From Chondrilla cf. caribensis (Eukaryota; Porifera; Demospongiae; Chondrillida; Chondrillidae), in the NCBI GenBank assembly GCA_964020155.1, contig OZ026546.1:4895400-4959399 (forward strand): a stretch of 64,000 bases of DNA, in the 5' to 3' direction. A model generated the notes under the pieces. The model was given only the letters and a program-made list of their open reading frames with translations. It had not been told where the DNA came from and did not search any database. This document shows, one piece after another, positions 10,257-23,443 of the stretch (position 1 is its first letter; each line of letters opens with the position of its first letter). The position numbers and the translations under genes were made by a program.

Positions 10257-13200
10257 CTGAAGGAATGGCATGATTTATTTTTATGTCACATCCCCAATCA
10301 GTGGAATGTACAGTTCAATTAGGTTCGTTGAATAAACAGAACCGCATAAAAGTTGAAAGTACTCAGCCCATTATATATTGTAAGTACCTATAGTGCAATT
10401 TGTTACATATGTGCCCTGGTTAGTACATACAACTGCCAACCTGAGTTGAACTCGGTTTAAAGCGAGTTAGTGTGTTCACATGACATCACGAAACCGGGTT
10501 GAACCTGGGTTAAAATTCCGAGTTGAACCCTTGTAAAAAGTAAAGTTCGACCTGGTTGCAAGTGAGTTAGAAGTGAGTTAAAAATGGGGGAACTGGTAGG
10601 ATGAATGAACTTCAGAGGCCAATGGCAATTCATTGTACCGTAGACAATGGTACCTTCATAACATGCTGTCTTTCGAGAAAAAACTTTAGTTCCTGGCACA
10701 AAAAAGTTAAAAGTGGCCCTGCTAACATGAAATTCTGTTTCTATTCTCTAACAGACCAGTTACCAGCAATTTAGGTCAAAAACGAAGGGCTTCTGGACTT
10801 CATTCAGATAGATAGTCTGCTGGCCTGACCGAATGCCGAGTGAACAAGAAAGCCAAAAGACGAGCAGTCTGCAAAGTCTGTACTACTGCGAAACCGCTCA
10901 TAACTGCTCTTCTTGTCATATACCTGACCCTTAGTTGCCATCTACGAGCTCTACACCTCAGACGATGCCACAACAAAAACAAAACGAGCAGAACACCCAA
11001 CGTCGCCATTTCCTGGAATCAAATATTTACACAATATTTGAATCTTGTTATCCCCATTTGAACGGAAATCGGGTCCAAAGTAGGTTGAACCCGATTTAAT
11101 GGACCCAGGTTCAATCCGCTTTACGGTGTCCATGTGAAAAGGGTATGAGTCAACCATTACTGATAGAAAGTTTGCATATCTGATAATAAGTACAGATTTA
11201 GTGTACCAGTCAAGGTACTTACTATATGAGTTGGACTGAATAACTAAAGCGTGTCTGTCCGTGATAGAGTGAATAAAATATACACATGTATAGACATATT
11301 ATATGCATGTACACCAATATTTGCTCAAGAGGGCGAAGCTACATATGTACATTCCCATAATAAGAAATGAAACAGCATATGAAAATTGTGAAGGTAACAA
11401 GGGAATTGTGTAAATAGCATAGATATTGATTCACTAATTCTTATCCTTTCATCCACCCACGTAACACACCTCAGTGTTAATACACATGGAGATGATGAAT
11501 GGTACAAATAGTCAGGCAGAAAAAAATATAAAAAAATTAAGAGGGGGGTCACACACCCAAATATGTCCTCCAAAAAAACTGCCTGGTAATGAAGTAGACA
11601 TCAGTCATTAGTACTACATACCAAAAACGTAAGGGAGCAATCATGCAATAAATATCCTGAAAAAAAAATCAACCAACTGAGGAGCTCAAGTGTTACAATG
11701 TATGTACAAACCTTATAATAAGGTACATTGCTACACTTGTGTATGTTCAAACCTACACAGAATCAACACACATATAAAGACAACCTACCTTTTCCTCTTT
11801 CCTCTCTTCTATGTCTCTTTCTTTCTGTGAATCAACATACTCTCCACCAGTAAGTGGTGATTCCATAGGTCTGTGTTTCAAAGCAACATCAAAGATATAC
11901 ACATGTCCACATATATTACTCAACGAACTTACTTTTGTACAACATGATTTGCTGTGTAAAATGGGGAAAAAACGAATTAACGAATAATGATATACATAAT
12001 CTGTATATGCACATCTCCAAATGTACACTCACCTGGTTTACAACAGCAGCAGTAAATCACAATGGGAACAGTTATGAGAGTAGATAACAAGATAACAGCA
12101 ACTACAACCCCAACAACTGAGCCAACTATAATGTTGGTAAGGTCATCATCAGCTGGAATACAGATAAGGAAAAAGTCAACAAGCATTCACAGGACACTTA
12201 TAAAGCCCCTTTCTTGTTAGTTACAGTGATTCTGCAATCACATAATCATCATCATCATTATCAGTAGTCTAATCTGTTAGGTGGCCCCTTTTAAGCACAC
12301 AAATGAGAACATATGCATGTCAAGGATTAAAATTCATGCATCACAGCAGTAGAGAATATTGTAGAATTATCACCAAATACAGTATTTTGTGATTGATTAA
12401 TTTCAATGCCATTTGCATATAATTTGACATTTGTTTTATAACATTTAAAACAGCTTTCATAACAATTGACAGAGGTAAATCAGGCATAAAAACAGTGTAA
12501 ATTTGGTTGCCGAACAAACAAAGCAACGGTTATGGCTTCTAATAGAAAATCCGAGAAACAACCTTTTTTAGCCCCCGTTGAGAACATCGAAGAGTGGCTC
12601 GAGCCAAGAATACAGCCGAGAATACACAATGGGCACATAACAATGGCTGTTGAGTAATTAATACCAGTCACTTAAAACCCGGGGTACATCACTAATAAGG
12701 TCAGTGTTGTACCCCAGACATCGCGAATGTACTCCAGTTGGTCCCTTTGATCTTAAGTGACAATATTACCAATCGGGATACATATATAGATTATATGTTG
12801 TAGAGAATTTGCTGGTAGTTAATATCACTAATCATTTCAAACTTCAATTGGAATGACATTACCATTAATTGCAATGAAAATCTGCCAATTCAATTGGAAC
12901 ATCCATCAAATCAAAGGAAATGAGTGTTGAGTTAATGGAGAAATATTGTAATAATCACAGCATATAGCCAATATACCAGAGATATATAAGATACCAATTA
13001 TAACAATCAATAGTTTAGAACAAATTTGACAAGCAAACTAACAGATGCATGCAATAATGCGGAACCATACAATAGCTATGTATGTGACTGTGCATTAATA
13101 GTAGAAACTGATTGCCAACTCACCTTGAGTAAATAAAACTGAAGAACCCATTCCACATGCGTTCATTGGCGTAGCTGTAAACTGATATTTGGTATCAGGG

Positions 13201-16200
13201 TTTAGTCCACTAATAGTACATGTACCAGTGGTACAGTTCATACTATCCCCACAGTTTGGTGATGATGTAGGACAGTAGGTAACTCTAGTGGATGTGACTG
13301 GAGGAGTATTAGGAGGTTGTTGCCAGGTAACAGTAGCCAGGGTTTTATCCACTTTTACATTGAAATTTGTAAGTGTGGGGGTACCTAATATTTAATTAGA
13401 AATGCAACACATATAATACATCCATAATACATCATAATAAAGTACATGACAGCATGTACTGAAAGAACAAAACAAAGAGTTATTCCATACATTGCAAATT
13501 TTTGTGACCAAAAAATTCCATAATTCATCACCGGAAAGTGGGGCTGGGTAATTAGCAAATACGGTTTCACAATGAGGTAATAGCTATTTAATCATTATAG
13601 TACCGCTTTAATTTTTTATCATTCTATTGTGCTTTGACTGCTGCATACACCCAAAACACAAACAGCTTCTGTCCATATTTGTTTATTGTCCACCATTTTA
13701 GAATTCATCGTACCTTCTACATGCAAAATGTTCACAAAATAACCATTCATGGATGGCTCTATGATCATGAAATTCCTGAAAATTATCGCTGGCAAAACAT
13801 TTTGTGATATACAGTAAAATAGATCCTGCACGTTCTCTAGATAATATTTCACATTAGCTCACTTTTGTGATCGTTCATTGTGTGTAAACATATAAATGTG
13901 CATAAATATTTTTGTTCTGCAATACAATATTACATAGACAAGTACGTTCTCATTTACAAGTAGACTAACCATCTTGTAGATAATCTCTGTTGTCAGTACA
14001 TGATGGACCTCCGCAGTTGTTGTTAGGAACAAGCGTTAAGTTATATCCAACACTACAATTAATCCTGCTAATAGTACATGGACTAGTGGTACAGTTCATA
14101 CTATTCCCACAGTTTGGTGATGATGTAGGACAGTAGGTGACAGTAGTGAATGTGGCTGGAGGAGTATTTGGAGGTTGTTGCCAGGTAATATTAGTGCTAG
14201 ATAAATCATCATTCCAAATGCTTGTGATATTTATAGGACAGGATGGAGTACCTAAAACAGAGGGCATACATACGAACATAATATTCAGTAAATAAAAATT
14301 CATCTGGATACAAATAGAAGAGGTTTATACAGTACACGACAAAGATTGTCTACGCACATCCACAAGAATAGTTGCTCCTAATTGTGGTTATTCCAAGCAA
14401 TTTGTTTGTATACGCATGTGTGGAAAGCTTTTTGCTTTGCAAATGTTCCAATCATGTCAAAGGATTTTTAATTAGCCCAAGTCAGGTTCCAGACCTCACT
14501 GAAATCCTGCCAGAATATTGATGCAGATCCTCTTCGTAGAAGAAAAGATCATGTCCAATGTCTGAAGGGCTGGCAGGAAGCAGGGTTTGAATGAATTTAA
14601 AATAGATTCCATCCATAAAGTGTGCTATCAGCAATGTCCTCTCAATCACATAGAGCACAGGATCAATGCTGACTAGGATGTCAGGAACACAATGGAGAAA
14701 GTCTGTTATAAGAAGATAGGCAAACAATCTAAGCTTTTGATTTTTCATGATACTTTTTTTGATTTACTTTTTTATTCTATATTTTTCCACAAAGCACATT
14801 TCTGCTTGATATTAATTCAGATTATTTGCCTTGGAGTTCATTGAATCACACATGCAAGTTGCATGGAGGCCTAGTAAGCAAGTGTTCGCAGGCATCTGTA
14901 AACACATCCATGTACACCTATAAACGCATTTGCAGTCGATCACTGAAGTGCGTAGACAAACTTTGTTGCGTACCATTATTGAGTTTAGGACTGATCCGTT
15001 ACAAAGGTTTGCAGTTAAACATCCAATTTAACAGAAGCTTTCCTCCCAAAATAACAATTGTCCTTTGATTGTTAGTACTGCACTGCAGTATAAAAATAAC
15101 TTAAAATACACTCCCTTTAGTAAAAACAAGACTTAGTAATTCATGTATGAAAACTTTCGGGGCTACTTGGAATAGGTAAGGTGTGGGTTAAGTGAGAGTA
15201 GTTTTCTTACAGTGGCTTAGGTTAAAAGCTTTTGGACAATGTGTTAGCCTCTCTGAGTACTATTAGATCATATTCATTCTATTTGACAATGTCCAAATTT
15301 GTCTTACATTAGCAAAACAAATTTGCAATATTATCATTGTTGTTGACATAGTATAGAGCGACTGCATAAAATTTGTGAACATAGTTCAAACAAATAATTT
15401 GAGTTGAAATTCGTGGTATTGCCACCCCCGCCAAACTTGAATTACTATGGCATCTTTTCAGATTGTAATGAAACTTTTGTTAAAGATATTACTACCAGGG
15501 AGGCCTTTGCACTCGAATTCTAGGCCAACTTCCAATTCCCAGCAGGCTCCTAAAAATATGTTCATGAGTGCATGATTGGATGTAGTATATTGCTGCTTTG
15601 TTACGTGTGTCATTGTGCATCTTTTTTGCCATTTAATTCTGAAAAGGAAATTGAAAACTGGAATCAGAGGGTTTAGTTTCCCAGTTTTTCAACCATTTAA
15701 TGGGCAAACCTGAGATTATAGAAGTCAAATGTACTAGTATACTTCCTATATTAACCATGTCACATGCAGGAGAAAAACATATTGTGTAATTACAAATAAC
15801 ATTGTGCAAACATCCACTGTAAACACCTTTTGACCTTGATATACTATGTACATATGTAATGGTAAATGTAAGGGTACATATGTTTACGGAGTAATAAAGA
15901 ATGCAGAACCAAGGGCAAGGTCACTAAATTGCATGTGTCAAATGAGGTGTGTAGCTACACTCATGTGAAGTCGTTTTTGTACACTGCGGTCAGTGCACAG
16001 TGCAGTAAACAATTTACTGTATACTGACAACCTTTGATGTGAGCATGGCTTCATCATAAGAGAAGTACTACTTACAACCCAGCTTCTATTACAAATATCA
16101 TTATTTGTGGTAGGATCTGAGAAAAGGGGTAATATCTTGCTGTTGTGTAAACAGAGATACGAGTAAAAACATGTTTTCAGGTAATTTTTTTTCGATTTTT

Positions 16201-17560
16201 TTCTGCAATAAATCCAATATAAATGTTGAGTAGAATGTTCTGTGAAAGCACGGAGACCATTTGAACTTGCATTTTGGAGCTATGGCTGAAAAAATATTCC
16301 ATTTTATTCGATAAGCAGTTATGCGGTAACCACTGTATGTGCGCGCAAAGAAAAATAACGATTTTGTTAGATTTACTTTATTGTAATGACCTAAAGATAG
16401 CTAGCCAACAGGCATGACTGAATTTCGAATACTTTACTTTCTCATTTAACTCATAAGTAATGATAAAATAATATAGCCCAGATGATGTCACAAATTATGC
16501 GAAGATATACGGAAAGTTCGGAAGTAAGCCTATAATCGCCATTTCTCGGAAACTTCTGTGTGTATCTTCGGAACTGAATTAGCTAATATATATTCGGAAA
16601 TTTCAAGCAGCATTCTGTAGATTAGTATACGTGTTTCAACTAGGTATGGTTAACTTGGAATCTATTGTTAGCGCGATATTACCCCTAGCTTTTCTCAGAT
16701 CCTGTCACATGTAATGTACTCACTTCTTGGGCACTAGGTGCTCTCATGCCTCAAACAACAAATATGATACATAAAAACTTATTTTGGTAACTGATATAAT
16801 AGAACTAATATACACCAATAGCTGATCTGACGTTTTGTTTGCAAGATAGTTGTTGTATCGAGTTCTAATTCAGTGACTTTAAAATAACCTAATATGAGCA
16901 ATTTTGTCTTGGACATTCTCGCATTATTGTAAACTCAAAGGAAAATGACCACCGTTTGGCTATATCGGCAACAATATTATGGCCAATACTGACATAAGGG
17001 AATACTGCCCAATATGCCAATATTCTCAATTTAACTTTAACCTTTAGGCTGATACCATATTATATGTGCAACCCACATAACTAGTTCATTACCAAAATCC
17101 TTGACATTTTACATTAGGGAAAGGGTTTATGCTATCCTGTAAGGTCTATATCAGGGCCGAGTGTTTACAAAGTTTTCTTTTCAAGGAGAATTTTTGGAGA
17201 AGACTACATCCTAAAACTTATCCCAACTTAATTACAACAATAGCTGAGAATCTGTCATCTTCAAGTAAATATACAGTAACTGACCTCTAGTTGGAATATT
17301 CCCGGGACATTCAGGAAGACTTCCACAGTTGTTGTTTGGAATAACTGTGAAGTTGTGATCTTTTGTTGGATTAAGTCCACTAATATTACATGGACTAGTG
17401 GTGCAGTTCATATGCTCACAGTTTTGCGATGTAGGACAGTAGGTAACAGTAGTGGATGTGACTAGTGGACTGTTTGGAGAACGCTTCCAGTCCACAGTAG
17501 CATCAGTACATTCATCATTCAAAGTATGGTTGAGAATTACTGCGTCACATTGGGGAATAC
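10149..17560 (-). CDS. Gene B: FN3 receptor with twin ITIM-like tail (5' end not found)
   Basis: Exons in transcript order: 17560-17285 (FN3), 14251-13970 (FN3), 13384-13124 (FN3), 12152-12033 (transmembrane), 11951-11933 (19-nt mini-exon), 11870-11789 and 10256-10149. Phases run 1,1,1,1,2,0 and the last exon closes in frame, giving 381 residues plus stop. The helix is LTNIIVGSVVGVVVAVILLS followed by a CCCC cluster. The tail has EYVDS, a charged stretch (KERDIEERKEEK), then LTYAAL and, 26 residues on, VQYAAV. Both fit the ITIM consensus (S/I/V/L)xYxx(I/V/L), known in vertebrates to recruit SH2 phosphatases. Role here: probable inhibitory or adaptor-binding receptor (inference). No signal peptide or Ig exon was found between 17560 and 20197, so the 5' exons are missing, unrecognised, or shared with gene F. 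A transposon relic sits in the last intron. Confidence 0.75.
10460..11160. mobile_element. DNA transposon relic in last intron of gene B
   Basis: Imperfect inverted copies of a block containing TTCACATG and GGTTGAACCTGGGTT face each other (about 10470-10520 and 11095-11140). A 69-residue minus frame at 10800-11009 with clustered Arg and hydrophobic residues could be a remnant of a PIF/Harbinger-type transposase N-terminus, but the resemblance is weak. Confidence 0.4.
11161..11788. other. Intron of gene B
   Basis: Intron between the YVDS exon and the transposon relic. Contains pyrimidine-rich and poly-A patches; no exon seen. Confidence 0.45.
12153..13123. other. Intron of gene B
   Basis: Intron between the third FN3 exon and the transmembrane exon. 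It holds a small inverted repeat GTCACTTAA/TTAAGTGAC (12667-12675 and 12753-12761) around a CCCGGGGTAC-type core, possibly a very small MITE. A stalk exon like the one in gene E (52375-52401) was not found. Confidence 0.4.
14252..17284. other. Long intron of gene B
   Basis: About 3 kb between the first and second FN3 exons. The 88-residue minus frame at 14482-14748 has hydrophobic stretches but matches nothing I recognise and has no family features. The remainder is AT-rich with no exon or clear repeat. Confidence 0.4.
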
Positions 17561-20197
17561 CTGTACGTAATAAAAAATATGTGAATAAACTTTACTGATT
17601 ATCTGTACACAAAACATACCAGTCCTACATTATATACCAACAGAATAGCAAACATATCATATTCACAGTTACGTATGTACATACCCATACATAGTGAAAA
17701 TACGTATGTAGGTGCATATGTACATTGAATGATTGAAGTATAACGCAATTCATTAACTAATGCTATCACATACATTAATCCAGCAACAAATAGACAGACA
17801 CTTTAGCTAACTCATTATGAGGGCAAAGCACGGGTTAAAAATCTCACCAAAGTGTCCATATCCTCTACAGCCCCAGAGGTATGTTCCCATATAAAATAAT
17901 ATAATTGCACATTAACTTTAACTCTCACACAGCATCATTATACAACTATAATAATAACATAAATAATAATATGTTGCTAGGTAATTAATTGACTAATTTT
18001 AACAACATTTACAAGTCTGCAATAGCAAAGGAAAGTGTGCAATAGCAAGAGAAGTGTACTTGGCTGTTATTTGTACATGACTAAGATAACAACTTACATT
18101 AAAAATTAATAAATAGTTTTTGTGCTGCTATACCATGATTGTTGGCTTCCTGGAAGAAGTGTTTATCCTATTTCCTTTTATGTTTTTCCTGATGAGGGCA
18201 CAGTTGCCAAATTTAGAATTACACACTGAATAAAAACAATAAAACTCATTCTGTTATTTAAGAAAAATGTATAGAGAAAATGGTTCTGTGGTGTGTGAGT
18301 ATTGCATTGAAAAAGATGACAGACAGATGCAAAGAATAAACATATGGTGCGGATCATGGAAGAGGAAACGTTAACCGGTTAAAAGTTAACTTTTTCCTGT
18401 TAACTTTTACCGATATTTGCTAACCGTTAACCGTTAGCAGATACAGTTAACTGTTAACTTTTCAACGTGCAGAATCAATATGTACATAGTTGTATTTACG
18501 TAGATTCATCTCCCGCTATTCATTGGTTTTGTTACTTTCCTGTTTGGTTCGAATTTGCTCGCTTTGAAGGATTCTTTAACAATCATGAAGAGTACGGTAA
18601 AGTTAGTGGTCTTCCTGGAACTTGTGGATCTTTCAAGCTAATACCTGAAATGCTCCGGATAATACAAGATCGCCTTTAAGAGAATGACGAGGTAACTTTA
18701 ATGCAGTTACAGAAGCTCCTAAGGATCGTGGGCATAACAAGTCGAGATCAACCATTATTTGTGCATGAAGAGATCTTGTAGCGCATAATATCCTACCCAC
18801 TTATGAATACGATTGAGAATGGTTAACTGTTAACTGCTGACGGTTAACTGTTGGCGGACTTATGTTAACTGTTAACCAAAAAGCATTAAGCGTAATTAAT
18901 GCAAAAAATCATCAAAATTGGGTCTAATGACTGCATTTATTTCTTCATCACAGAATACAGAAGTGTTTTTTTTCAGCAATAAACCCTGAAGTTCTGTTTC
19001 CCCATGAACAGGCTCATTTGGTGGCTTTACACATACATGTACGAGTTCATAATGTATGTTATAAGTCTCCATAAAAGCATCCAATTTCCATGTACAACAA
19101 TAGAACAGTTGTTCATTATTGTTGTCCTATTAGATCAAATTTGAAGCAACCCACCAATTTGAACATGACATTAAATCAAAATGGTGGGAAAACAGCAGAC
19201 TAAAAAACACAAAGTTCAATCTGTGATCAGTGTCTACAATAATGGCTCTATAAATGATAATGGCATGTATGAATACAGTGAAAATGGAGGCCGGTTACCT
19301 GCATGTGTATATACTGCAACAGAGTGATGAAACTCCACAAAGCATTACCTCTTGGCCTCAATAAGACATTGGGACTACTTTATACTAGTTGGTAACTACA
19401 TTCAGGCACATAAAAGTCTATGAGGAGGCAGGTTATATATGCTCTCATCAGTTCTCTCTGGTTACCAGTCTGTACATACACATTATGTATTTGTACACAT
19501 AATTTTTATTCTAAGAAAACTGTGGACATCCTACTGGATGCACTGTATGAGAACATACAGTACCATACATGCATGACTCTGGTAGCAACACCTGAAGGGT
19601 TTAAAATTCTGACAGTGTTGGTCTGTTTCACTGTGCAAGCTCAATACTAAGTTAACCAGCGTAGTTGCTGGTTTGGATGAGTACCAGACATTAAAAACAA
19701 GTTTTTCATCGGACAACTCTACACTCTATGTTAGTTTGTAAGCATGATTAAGTAATACATAAAAATGCACAAGTAGCACATGTATAGCATATGTTTGTAT
19801 GTTTTCATTGAACAAAGAAGTCTATTAGCAGTATCTGTTGCTGGAGAGACACAATTGGACAAGGATTCTCATAACCAAAGCTTTTCATAATGAACGTTAG
19901 CATTCTAACATTGAGAGTTCCATCTTTGTCTGACTCATGCAAGACCAAAAAAATGCAATACCGGAGTGCAAACAAACAGTATAGTTAAAATTATACATTA
20001 GATACAAATGCAATAAATGAAATATACTTATTTCATATATTGTAATACAGTGTTGTTGCATTACATATTATGATTTTATATTACCCTGGCAATGAGCTCT
20101 CTTAATTACATGCGAACCAGAAAATATAGAAACTAACTCTATTATATACTCTAATTCAAAAAACACACAAGTGACACCACACACACCAAGTCTAGTC
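17561..20197. other. Region between genes B and G
   Basis: Apart from the GTTAAC-rich repeat at 18369-18880, no exon was recognised. I looked here for the missing signal peptide and Ig exons of gene B and saw none. Confidence 0.45.
18369..18880. mobile_element. Second GTTAAC-array element
   Basis: Clusters of GTTAAC and TTAACCGTTAACCGTTA words at 18369-18458 and again at 18820-18880 bracket about 360 bp of unique DNA, as in the element at 8605-9040. Clear terminal repeats and target duplications are not visible, so the limits are approximate. Confidence 0.5.
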
Positions 20198-21146
20198 CTA
20201 CTTTACTGGACCATATGCTGGACTGTCAGTCATTACAATGTCTTCATAGGTCTTTTGTTTCTCCATTTTTTCATAGACATCTTCACCTTTTGAAGGAGAA
20301 CTCTTTAGAGATGTTTTCTTGTAGCAGTGTCTTGTTATGAGGAAGACACCTATTCCAGTGATGATGTTAAGTATGATTAAGACAGTTGATGGAATAGTGC
20401 CAGCTAGAACTGGTACAACTATGGATGTTGGTTCAGATGTACGAACTGCACATAAACCTACACGTGACACAATGTATGCATGTAAATTATTATATATATA
20501 CATACATACCTCGATTGGATACGGAATTTAATACTTAACATTGCAATGTAGCATAAGAGAATGTGTGTGCCTATGTACTTCAGCTTTTCAAAAGCAGAGG
20601 AACAAAAGCTCATATGGCCAAGTTTTAGTTGTACATCTCCAATACAAACAAAGCCAAAGTCAATTTTTCCATGAAGTAAGGATAATATCATGGTATAAGT
20701 ATATAAGTATGGCTTCCCTCCACAAGAAGGGTGAAATATGTACTGAAATGCAAAATTACAGGAGCCCATGTTTGTCTACCAAGCAGTTCACAAGAGCAGT
20801 AAAGTTTGACATAAGCAAATGGACACTTGTAAATACACACTGTCAGATTACTCGCACTCACAAGGTGTTCTAGCAGTTGCCGCACTCCCAATGCATCCAG
20901 TAGGACTTCCACAGTTGTTGTTTGGAATAACTGTAAACTGATACTCTGTACCAGGATATAGTCCACTAATAGTACATGGACTGGTACAGTTCATACTATT
21001 CCCACAGTTTGGGGATAAGATGGGACAAAAGGTAACTGTAGTGAATGTGATTAATGGACTGTTGGGAGGATGTTCCCAGGTAACATCAGCTCTGTCACAG
21101 TCAATAGCTCTAGCACCTGTCTCATTCAATGGGCAGAAAGGAATGC
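20198..21146 (-). CDS. Gene G: FN3-transmembrane receptor piece with ITAM-like tail
   Basis: Two exons: 21146-20862 (FN3) and 20457-20198 (transmembrane plus tail). Both junctions are phase 1, giving 180 residues plus stop. The FN3 exon keeps DVTWEHPPNSP and [18 protein letters not shown]. The last exon has a hydrophobic helix (VVPVLAGTIPSTVLIILNII and on), RHCYKK, then YEKM, YEDI and YGPV. YEKM is a YxxM word, the type bound by PI3-kinase SH2 domains in other animals. No signal peptide or Ig exon lies upstream before gene F's last exon; a 4.2-kb transposon occupies most of that space. It is therefore either a truncated gene or an alternative 3' module of gene F. Confidence 0.7.
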
Positions 21147-21250
21147 CTGCAAACATATGTATGTTGGTTACCATGAGGTACAATGGAATCAAGCATATTT
21201 AAAAAAAATGCAATATATCTCCGAGAGTATGCTATGTTTGACATACGGTA

Positions 21251-21693
21251 CACATAAAAAAAACTTTACAAAACGTAACGTAACGTAATTATCGTAATTA
21301 CACCGTAATGTTATGTAATTATTCCATTGCACAATTTGCAATTTTACCATAGTTTGATTATAAATCGACCATAATTCAATCATATTTTGCCAATCCTTCT
21401 TAACCGTTCTCGCTGTCTTGCTCCTTTTTTGGGGATATCTATTCTAACTGGTAGCTGCTTTAGTTGGATCATTTTGTTATTGTATGTATGTAGCTACTTC
21501 ATAGTTCAACAATGTTTGGCTGTAGTTCTATTGTAATTCTATTGTAATTCGACTGTAAATTACTCCTAGTTTGGCTATATTTTAAACATTGTTTTGGCAA
21601 ATTCACTGTATTTTTGTACATAATTACAGCATAACTAAACTTAAGTTTTATTGTATTACGATTACGTTACTCATAGTTCTTTTTTTGACGCCT
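21251..21693. mobile_element. MITE of the 22-bp repeat family
   Basis: The right end is the complement of GGCGTCAAAAAAAGAACTAT with TA outside; the left end (CACATAAAAAAAACTTTAC) is more decayed. The interior has the same TTGGCTGTAGTTCTATTGTA-style units, in the opposite orientation to 9426-9887. No coding capacity. Confidence 0.6.
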
Positions 21694-22249
21694 ACCATAC
21701 AAGCGTTAGAAAGGTCAACATGTATTTTATGGTCGTGCATGATTCACAAGTATATATAGTATGAACATAGTCTGTACACAGTTGTCTGTACACATGTACA
21801 TATGTAAGTGGGTTAGTACACAGCTACGAAGATATGGCCTACATATTCTCATACAACAGAAATTTTATGTATTCTACAATTCTACTCTTGTTTACAGATA
21901 CAAACAGATGCAAGAACGGCGTACAAATTGTGTACAGTGAATGAATTATGAAGTAGTCACTGGTTGCCACCTTCATCCTCAAAATCAATGTACATACAGA
22001 GTAGGTACGTATGTACGGTACATGTTACAAGAAACCTGAATTTTTCCGCAACGCTACGCGGTTAGCCAGCCCGGAAACCGGTGAACGTCCGCTAAAATTA
22101 CCGCGGAGCGAGTTTACGCTGAATGCGGAACGTTTGTGTCCAGTCTGCGGAGTGTGTGTGCCCTGTCTGCGGAGATGTAGCGAGACGTCGGCCGCTTTCC
22201 CAGAAGGGCAACTCTAGCTAACTACGTACGTACGTACGTATATTTAGTA

Positions 22250-23013
22250 GGGTAAAGCGGGGGAATTCGGGATGTAATTTGAGTACAGAAATTTGACGCC
22301 GTGGCTCCCGAAAACTAGAAGACTGAGATAAGCGGTTTTCACAAAGAAGTGAGGGGAGGTAGTGCTCTGTCAGATTAGGTAAGAATCATGTCTACCCGGT
22401 AACGACGGGAAGAATGTGACACTCTCGTTTTCTTTCATACGAATTCTTGCTAAAAATGGTCGACGGGGTAATTTGAAAACGATGTATTTGGAGAGAACAA
22501 ACTTACTTTAGTCAGCTTAAAAACCAGCAACACGACAGTTAAGGTGTATGCATGATCGTATAAGTCCTTGGCGTCGCTACTCCAAACGTTGGATTCGAAT
22601 TTTGCGCCGAAATGATACCACTAATTGTTAATATTAATTGATCACTTTCTGTACGTGCAAGTCGGTAGTACGCGAGAGTTTTCAATGCTGCTCGACAGTT
22701 TCAATGATTCAGTTGATTTATTTTGCACCATGTCTTCAGGATTGCCTGGGCTATTTCGGGATATTGCCAAAGCTGTGAGTTTCATCAAGGTGAAATTTTA
22801 GCGCACGAAAGTATTCACATATATCCGTATTTTGTACGCTATCTTCTTTAGTCTATTGTCTTCTACCGTTGTTTTTACATGTAGACGATCGTCACACACT
22901 ATGCTTTGTTGTTTTGCGTTTTCAGGGTATTCCTGCTATTCTTCGCTGAATGCGAGCCGATAAAGGGAAATTATTTCAAATTACCCCATTTTTCAAATTA
23001 CCCCGCTCTACCC
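22250..23013. mobile_element. MITE nested in the 4.2-kb transposon
   Basis: The ends GGGTAAAGCGGGGGAATTCG and the complement of GGGTAGAGCGGGGTAATTTG are inverted repeats with TA outside. The ends and the 764-bp size match the element in gene A intron 1 (221-947). No transposase frame. Confidence 0.65.
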
Positions 23014-23443
23014 TACGTGTGTAAAAAGGAGCTCGTTATTATTGGCAGTGCGCATGTGTGCCTTTATTATAATTGTTGATTGATAAAGGAGACTTTTGGA
23101 AGAAGACAGAGACATCGACTAGAGTCAGAGACCGCCTGAGTGAGGAGTATATACGTACGTACGCACGTACGTTCTAATTTGGATTGAACTTACGTAGTTA
23201 CTACTGCTGCCAATAATAACTTCGGGATGCTGGGCTCAAATGCCTCTGGAATGAACTACGTATACGTACGTACTGTTACTGTACGCGAACATTTAAAGAT
23301 TATATCAAGATAAACCATGCCAAAATGTACAAATAATAGAAGATAGCCATGCAGAAAAAAAGTAATTTAAAGTAAAAGTAAATAATAAATAAAGAATGCA
23401 GAAAAAAAGTAATTTAAAGTAAAAGTAAATAATAAATAATAAC

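Noticed and set aside
14482..14748. 88-codon minus-strand frame in gene B intron
   Set aside because: In the right strand for an exon, but no flanking splice sites in phase and no family residues.
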